Assembly: GCF_018614195.1 (NCBI RefSeq)
Contig: NZ_JAGGOT010000043.1
Location: forward strand, 23,226-87,225
DNA from: Streptomyces sp. ISL-43
GTDB taxonomy: Bacteria > Actinomycetota > Actinomycetes > Streptomycetales > Streptomycetaceae
Length of the DNA: 64,000 nucleotides
Direction: 5' to 3'
In this document: positions 59,745 to 64,000 of the stretch, piece by piece
Layout: each line of letters starts with the position of its first letter
Position numbering within the stretch: position 1 is the first letter of the stretch
Notes under the pieces: model-generated
The model's database searches: none
The model's input: the letters and a program-made list of their open reading frames with translations, nothing else
Told to the model about the DNA's origin: nothing
Program-made: the position numbers and the translations under genes

Positions 59745-61175
59745 ATGACCACTGTCGACGCGTCCCCCGCGACGGGGGCGGCGCTCCGTTTTCCCCCCGG
59801 CTTCCGGTGGGGCACCGCGACGGCCGCCTATCAGATCGAGGGCGCGGCCGCGCTGGGCGGGCGTACGCCCTCTATTTGGGACACTTTCAGCCGCACGCCC
59901 GGCAAGGTCCTCAACGGAGACACCGGGGACACCGCCGCCGACCACTACCACCGGATGGCCGAGGACGTCGGCCTGATGAAGCGGTTCGGCGTGAGCGACT
60001 ACCGCTTCTCGGTGGCCTGGCCGAGGGTGCAGCCGACCGGCCGGGGGCCCGCCGTACAGCGGGGGCTCGATTTCTACCGGCGGCTGGTGGACGCGCTGCT
60101 GGAGGCCGGGATCCGGCCGGTCGCCACGCTCTACCACTGGGATCTGCCGCAGGAGCTGGAAGACCTCGGCGGCTGGCCGCACCGCGATACGGCCGAGCGG
60201 TTCGCCGAGTACGCCGGGCACGTCGCCGGGGCGCTCGGCGACCGGGTGGCGAGCTGGACCACCTTCAACGAGCCCTGGTGCGCCGCCTTCCTCGGGTACG
60301 CCTCCGGGATGCACGCCCCGGGCCGCACGGAACCGGCGGCCGCGCTGCGGGCGGCGCACCATTTCAACCTGGCCCACGGGCTGGGCGTACGGGCACTTCG
60401 CGCGGCGCTGCCCCGGTCGGCGGAGGTCTCGCTGACGCTCAACCTGCACGCGGTGCGGTCGCTGACGGACTCGGCCGCGGATCTGGACGCGGCGCGGCGG
60501 ATCGACGCGGTGGGCAACCGGATCTTCCTCGACCCGGTCTTCCACGGGCGGCTTCCGCAGGACCTGGTCCGGGACACGGCCGCGCTCACGGACTGGTCGT
60601 TCGTCCGGGACGGCGACCTGTCGGCCGCTTCCGAGCCGATCGACTGGCTGGGCCTGAACTACTACTCCCCCACGGTGGTCGCGGCCGCCGGGCCGGGAAC
60701 GTCCGGCGGCGACCCCTCGGCCTCGGCCCCGCCGTCACCGTGGCCGGGGGCCGAGGGGCGGGTGCGGTTCCTGCCCGCGCCCGGTCCCCGTACGGCGATG
60801 GACTGGCCGGTCGACGCGGGCGGACTCCACGAACTGCTGACGCGGCTGCGCGACGAGCTCCCCGGCGTGCCGCTGCTGGTCACGGAGAACGGCGCGGCCT
60901 ACGGGGACTACGCCGATCCGGAGGGGGCGGTGCACGATCCGGAGCGGATCGCCTATCTGCGGGGCCACCTGGCCGCCGTGCACCGGGCGATCGAGGACGG
61001 GGCGGACGTGCGCGGGTACTTCGTCTGGTCGCTGCTGGACAACTTCGAGTGGACGTACGGCTACAGCAAGCGGTTCGGCATCGTCCACGTCGACTTCGCC
61101 ACGCAGCGCCGTACGCCCAAGGACAGTGCGCACTGGTACGCGGACGTCATCGCCCGGGGCGGCCTGGCCCCGTAG
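59745..61175 (+). CDS. GH1 beta-glucosidase
   Basis: 476 residues from ATG 59745 (AGGAG upstream). A complete GH1 barrel: acid/base Glu176 in WTTFNEPW, nucleophile Glu381 in LLVTENGAAY, and sugar-binding segments FRWGTATAAYQIEG and DNFEWTYGYSKRFG. No signal peptide, so it splits imported disaccharides or oligosaccharides to glucose in the cytoplasm. Same position as BglC in ceb clusters. Last gene of the importer operon. Confidence 0.93.
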   Translation: MTTVDASPATGAALRFPPGFRWGTATAAYQIEGAAALGGRTPSIWDTFSRTPGKVLNGDTGDTAADHYHRMAEDVGLMKRFGVSDYRFSVAWPRVQPTGRGPAVQRGLDFYRRLVDALLEAGIRPVATLYHWDLPQELEDLGGWPHRDTAERFAEYAGHVAGALGDRVASWTTFNEPWCAAFLGYASGMHAPGRTEPAAALRAAHHFNLAHGLGVRALRAALPRSAEVSLTLNLHAVRSLTDSAADLDAARRIDAVGNRIFLDPVFHGRLPQDLVRDTAALTDWSFVRDGDLSAASEPIDWLGLNYYSPTVVAAAGPGTSGGDPSASAPPSPWPGAEGRVRFLPAPGPRTAMDWPVDAGGLHELLTRLRDELPGVPLLVTENGAAYGDYADPEGAVHDPERIAYLRGHLAAVHRAIEDGADVRGYFVWSLLDNFEWTYGYSKRFGIVHVDFATQRRTPKDSAHWYADVIARGGLAP

Positions 61176-61192
61176 CCGGTGTGCGCGGCAGG

Positions 61193-62080
61193 TCAGGGCG
61201 TCGGCCGAGGGTAGCCGGCCGCGATGCGGCCGGAGCCTACCGAGAGGTCCAGGGTGCGCGGGGAGGCCGGGTCGGACAGCTCGGGCTCGACCTCGTTGCG
61301 GCCCCAGCCGGTGCTCGTGGTGACGCGGAAGACGGTCGCCTCGGGGACGGTGAGGGCGAGCCGCCCGTCCCCGATGTCGGCGCGGACCCGGTCGGGCGGG
61401 GTGGTGAAGTCGACGACGGCCCGGCCTGATCCGACGTGCAGATCGGCCTCGGGGGAGGTGAGGGCGGTGGCGTTCAGCATGCCGGAGCCGATCCGGGCGC
61501 GCACCGTGCCGCGCAGACCCGTGAGTCTGATCCGGCCGGTGTCGACCTGTGCCTCGACGGCGCCGCCGAGTCCGCCGATGTCCACGCGGCCGGCGGTCGC
61601 GGTGACCGTGACCGGGAGTCCGGCGGGGACGGTCACCCTCAGCAGGATCGAGCAGGAGAGGGCGCCGGTCAGCCAGGAATCCTCGTCGGGGCAGCGCGGG
61701 GTGAGGGTGAGGGCGCCGTCGTGCCAGCTCTCCGCGATGTCGGGTTTGCCGCGCGACCAGCTGAGGTCGGCCCGGTAGCCGACCTGTTCGTCCCCGCGCG
61801 GGGAGACGGTGATGTTCGCGCCGCCGCCCGCGATGTGCAGGGCGGTCACCGGGCGGCCTCCGCTGCTTCCGTGCAGGGTGCCGGTACGGGTGACCCCGTA
61901 GGCCCCTGCCTGCCAGGCGGCGGGGAGCGCGACGAAGACCGCGCCGAGCAGGGCGGCGAGGATCCAGGCGAGGCGGTGCCTCGGGCGTGGCGGGGTGGCG
62001 GAACCGTCGGATCGGGTGGGTCCGGTGGTGCCGGTGGGTTCGGTGCGGCTGACGGGGCCGGTGGCTCCGGTGGGCGTCAC
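61193..62080 (-). CDS. Membrane-anchored DUF4097-like beta-helix protein
   Basis: 295 residues from GTG 62080 (GTGA overlap with the regulator gene). A disordered Thr/Pro/Gly leader and one membrane helix (LAWILAALLGAVFVALPAAW) precede an exported domain of repeating short strands (VTATAGRVDIGGLGGAVEA, VRARIGSGMLNATAL). The strand pattern is that of DUF4097/adhesin-like proteins found with two-component systems. Function unknown; coupling to the regulator suggests an accessory signalling or stress role. Confidence 0.75.
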   Translation of the reverse strand: MTPTGATGPVSRTEPTGTTGPTRSDGSATPPRPRHRLAWILAALLGAVFVALPAAWQAGAYGVTRTGTLHGSSGGRPVTALHIAGGGANITVSPRGDEQVGYRADLSWSRGKPDIAESWHDGALTLTPRCPDEDSWLTGALSCSILLRVTVPAGLPVTVTATAGRVDIGGLGGAVEAQVDTGRIRLTGLRGTVRARIGSGMLNATALTSPEADLHVGSGRAVVDFTTPPDRVRADIGDGRLALTVPEATVFRVTTSTGWGRNEVEPELSDPASPRTLDLSVGSGRIAAGYPRPTP

Positions 62081-62733
62081 TGGGTGCCGTGCAGGAAGCG
62101 CAGGACCGCGAGGACCCGGCGGTGATCGCCGTCGGCGACGGGCAGGTCGAGCTTGGCGAAGATGTTGTTGATGTGCTTGGCCACGGCACTCTCGCTCACG
62201 ACGAGTTCGGCGGCGATGCCGGCGTTGGAGCGGCCTTCCGCCATGAGGGCCAGTACGTCGCGTTCGCGCGGGGTGAGGCGTGCGAGGGGGTCCGGGCCGC
62301 CGCCCCGGCGCAGCAGGAGCTGGGCGACGACCTGCGGGTCGAGCGCGGTGCCGCCGCCGGCCACCCGGCGCAGGGCGTCGATGAACTCCTCCACGTCGGC
62401 GACGCGTTGTTTGAGGAGGTAGCCGATGCCGCCGCCGCTCTGGGTGGCCAGCAGGTCGGCGGCGTATCGCTCCTCGACGTACTGGGAGAGGAGCAGAACA
62501 GCCGTGTCGGGGTTCTGCTGCCGGATCATGAGGGCGGCGCGCACGCCTTCGTCACTGAAACCGGGAGGCATCCGGACGTCGACGAGGGCGAGGTCGGGCC
62601 GGTGCTCCTCGACGGCGGCGAGCAGGCCCTCGGCGTCTCCGGTCTCGGCGGCCACCTCGAAGCCGGCCATCTCGAGGACTTTGACCAGTCCGATGCGCAG
62701 CAGGACCGAGTCCTCGGCGATCACGGCGCGCAC
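62077..62733 (-). CDS. NarL/LuxR-family response regulator
   Basis: 218 residues from GTG 62733. Receiver with AEDS at the acidic pocket, phospho-acceptor Asp in ALVDVRMPPGF and Lys in YLLKQRV. LuxR HTH: LTPRERDVLALMAEGRSNAGIA, SESAVAKHINNIFAKL. It overlaps the kinase gene by 13 bp and the DUF4097-like gene by 4 bp, so all three form one tight operon. Confidence 0.95.
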   Translation of the reverse strand: MRAVIAEDSVLLRIGLVKVLEMAGFEVAAETGDAEGLLAAVEEHRPDLALVDVRMPPGFSDEGVRAALMIRQQNPDTAVLLLSQYVEERYAADLLATQSGGGIGYLLKQRVADVEEFIDALRRVAGGGTALDPQVVAQLLLRRGGGPDPLARLTPRERDVLALMAEGRSNAGIAAELVVSESAVAKHINNIFAKLDLPVADGDHRRVLAVLRFLHGTQ

Positions 62734-63968
62734 GGCAGCTCCACGGTCAGGGTGGTCGGGCCCCCGACGGGGCTGTCGATCACGATGCTTCCGTCCACCG
62801 AGCCTACGCGCTTGCGCAGTCCGGTCAGTCCGGTGCCCCCCGCCGGGTCGGCTCCGCCCACCCCGTCGTCGGTGACGGTGAGCCGCAGCACGCCGCCGGC
62901 CGTCCGGGCGACGTCGACCGAACAGCGCTCGGCGCGGGCGTGTTTGGCGACGTTGGCCAGGGCCTCGGAGACGACGAAGTAGGCGACGGCCTCCACGGTG
63001 GGGCCGGGGCGGACGGCGAGGTCCACGGACAGTTCGACGGGCAGGGGGGCGCGGGCGGCGATGCCGGAGAGCGCGGCGTCGAGCCCGCGGTCCTCAAGGA
63101 CGGCCGGGTGCAGGCCCCGGACGAGGCTGTTGAGTTCCTCGATGGCCTCCTTCGCCTCGCGGTGGGCCTCGTCGATGACGGCCTTGGCCTCGGGGGGCAG
63201 CCCGGGGAGGGTGGCGCGGGCTATGCCGAGGTTCATGGCGAGGGCGACCAGGCGCTGCTGGGCTCCGTCGTGCAGGTCCCGCTCGATGCGGCGGCGCTCG
63301 AGGTCTGCGGCGTCCAGGACGCCGGCCCGGCTCTCGGCGAGGTCCTCGACGCGCCGTTCGAGTTCGCGGGCCCGGTTGGGGCCCAGGAGCGCGAGTGCGG
63401 CGCCGGCGTCGAGTCGGCCGAGGAGGGCGGCGAACCAGGGCGCGGCGAGAAGGAGGAGCACGCCGACCGTGGTGAGCCCGTCGTACTCGCGGGTCCAGCC
63501 GGGCCCGGCGGTCTCGGGCAGGGCCCAGCTCCAGGCGTAGACGGTGGCGCAGACGGCGCCGGCGGCCCAGGTGAGGACCAGCAGGCCGCCGCCGAGGGCG
63601 GCGAGCGGGCTGACCAGGAAGTGGTAGCCGTACTGCCGCCAGGTCGCCTCGGAGCGCAGCCGCTCGATCAGGCCGCGGACACTGAGCCGGGGGTGTTCGC
63701 GGGCCACGGGCGGTATGTCGACGCCGAGCAGCGACCAGCAGCGGCTGCGCTGGAGGACGGTGAGCAGCGGGGACAGCAGGACGACGAGCAGCAGCGGGAC
63801 GGGGCTGTGTCCGGGCACGGTGAAAAGGAGGAGGAAGCCGAGGGCGAGGGGCAGGGCGGGCGGGATCGCGGCCACCGTGAAGGCGGTGTTGCGCCAGGCC
63901 CAAGCGGACCAGGGCGCATGCGCCGTGGTCCAGCCGAATGCACGCCTCAGCGCGCCGGAACTTGCCAT
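62721..63968 (-). CDS. Sensor histidine kinase, NarL-system type
   Basis: 415 residues from ATG 63968. Four membrane helices in pairs (about 30-72 and 118-180) make a sensor of the common actinobacterial PspC-less type. HisKA_3 follows with phospho-acceptor His in IERDLHDGAQQRLVALA, then HATPase_c with FVVSEALANVAKHA, VTDDGVGGADPAGGTGLTGL. No extracytoplasmic loop of size, so it may sense the membrane state. First gene of the three-gene operon. Confidence 0.92.
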   Translation of the reverse strand: MASSGALRRAFGWTTAHAPWSAWAWRNTAFTVAAIPPALPLALGFLLLFTVPGHSPVPLLLVVLLSPLLTVLQRSRCWSLLGVDIPPVAREHPRLSVRGLIERLRSEATWRQYGYHFLVSPLAALGGGLLVLTWAAGAVCATVYAWSWALPETAGPGWTREYDGLTTVGVLLLLAAPWFAALLGRLDAGAALALLGPNRARELERRVEDLAESRAGVLDAADLERRRIERDLHDGAQQRLVALAMNLGIARATLPGLPPEAKAVIDEAHREAKEAIEELNSLVRGLHPAVLEDRGLDAALSGIAARAPLPVELSVDLAVRPGPTVEAVAYFVVSEALANVAKHARAERCSVDVARTAGGVLRLTVTDDGVGGADPAGGTGLTGLRKRVGSVDGSIVIDSPVGGPTTLTVELPCAP

Positions 63969-63980
63969 GTACGTACGGTA

Positions 63981-64000
63981 ATCGCCCTGGCCAGGGCGAT
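63981..64000. promoter_or_regulatory. 20-bp palindrome at the window edge
   Basis: ATCGCCCTGGCCAGGGCGAT is a perfect palindrome 13 bp upstream of the kinase start. It could be an operator for the operon promoter; the sequence beyond is not visible. Confidence 0.55.

Overview
The window reads as a chromosomal segment of a Streptomyces or close relative. GC is very high throughout (above 70 percent by eye), starts are ATG or GTG with GGAG-type ribosome sites, ATGA/GTGA stop-start overlaps are common, and there are many lipoproteins, Tat/Sec secreted enzymes and stand-alone regulators. No rRNA, tRNA, CRISPR array, insertion sequence or prophage gene was seen. Base composition shows no obvious island.

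Layout. 1-8 kb: the tail of a D-Ala-D-Ala carboxypeptidase, a covalent-flavin oxidoreductase, the wreck of a two-cassette ABC exporter, an SRPBCC/ArsR pair with twin operators, a double SUKH protein and a methyltransferase. 8-21 kb: a secreted Ig/neocarzinostatin-like protein, a broken molybdopterin oxidoreductase fused to reductase and ferredoxin domains, an L,D-transpeptidase, an orphan LuxR regulator, lipoproteins, a crystallin/I36-like secreted protein and a four-gene MacB-type export operon. 21-24 kb: an NB-ARC/TPR STAND protein translationally coupled to a small helical protein; both carry the same short motif, at opposite termini, which is the signature of an amyloid-signalling NLR/effector pair. 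24-35 kb: PucR regulator, secreted lipase, Dyp-peroxidase/lectin fusion with an aldo/keto reductase, a frameshifted membrane gene, GNAT, lipoprotein, TetR, AhpD-like protein, GlxA-type regulator and isochorismatase-family hydrolase. 35-51 kb: ABC exporter, Tat 5'-nucleotidase, OmpR-type two-component system with a PepSY protein, acyl-CoA synthetase, amidohydrolase, a serine-hydrolase homologue without its catalytic lysine, then a SigK/RskA, sulfite-oxidase-like, fasciclin module. 51-61 kb: RDD protein, trypsin-like protease, then a beta-glucan utilisation regulon (GH16, broken GH64, LacI regulator, sugar ABC importer, GH1 beta-glucosidase) tied together by three copies of a LacI-type palindrome. 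61-64 kb: a NarL-type two-component system with a DUF4097-like membrane protein.

Two themes stand out. First, regulation can be read directly from the DNA at several loci: paired inverted repeats before the SRPBCC/ArsR operon, 10-11 bp phased direct repeats at the OmpR locus, a SigK-type promoter placed so that the mRNA should be leaderless, and a matching promoter/operator layout at two beta-glucan promoters. Second, at least three large accessory genes (ABC exporter, molybdopterin oxidoreductase, GH64) have lost internal or terminal segments with a change of frame, and a fourth gene is frameshifted. This is either real gene decay or an assembly problem, and raw reads would be needed to tell which.
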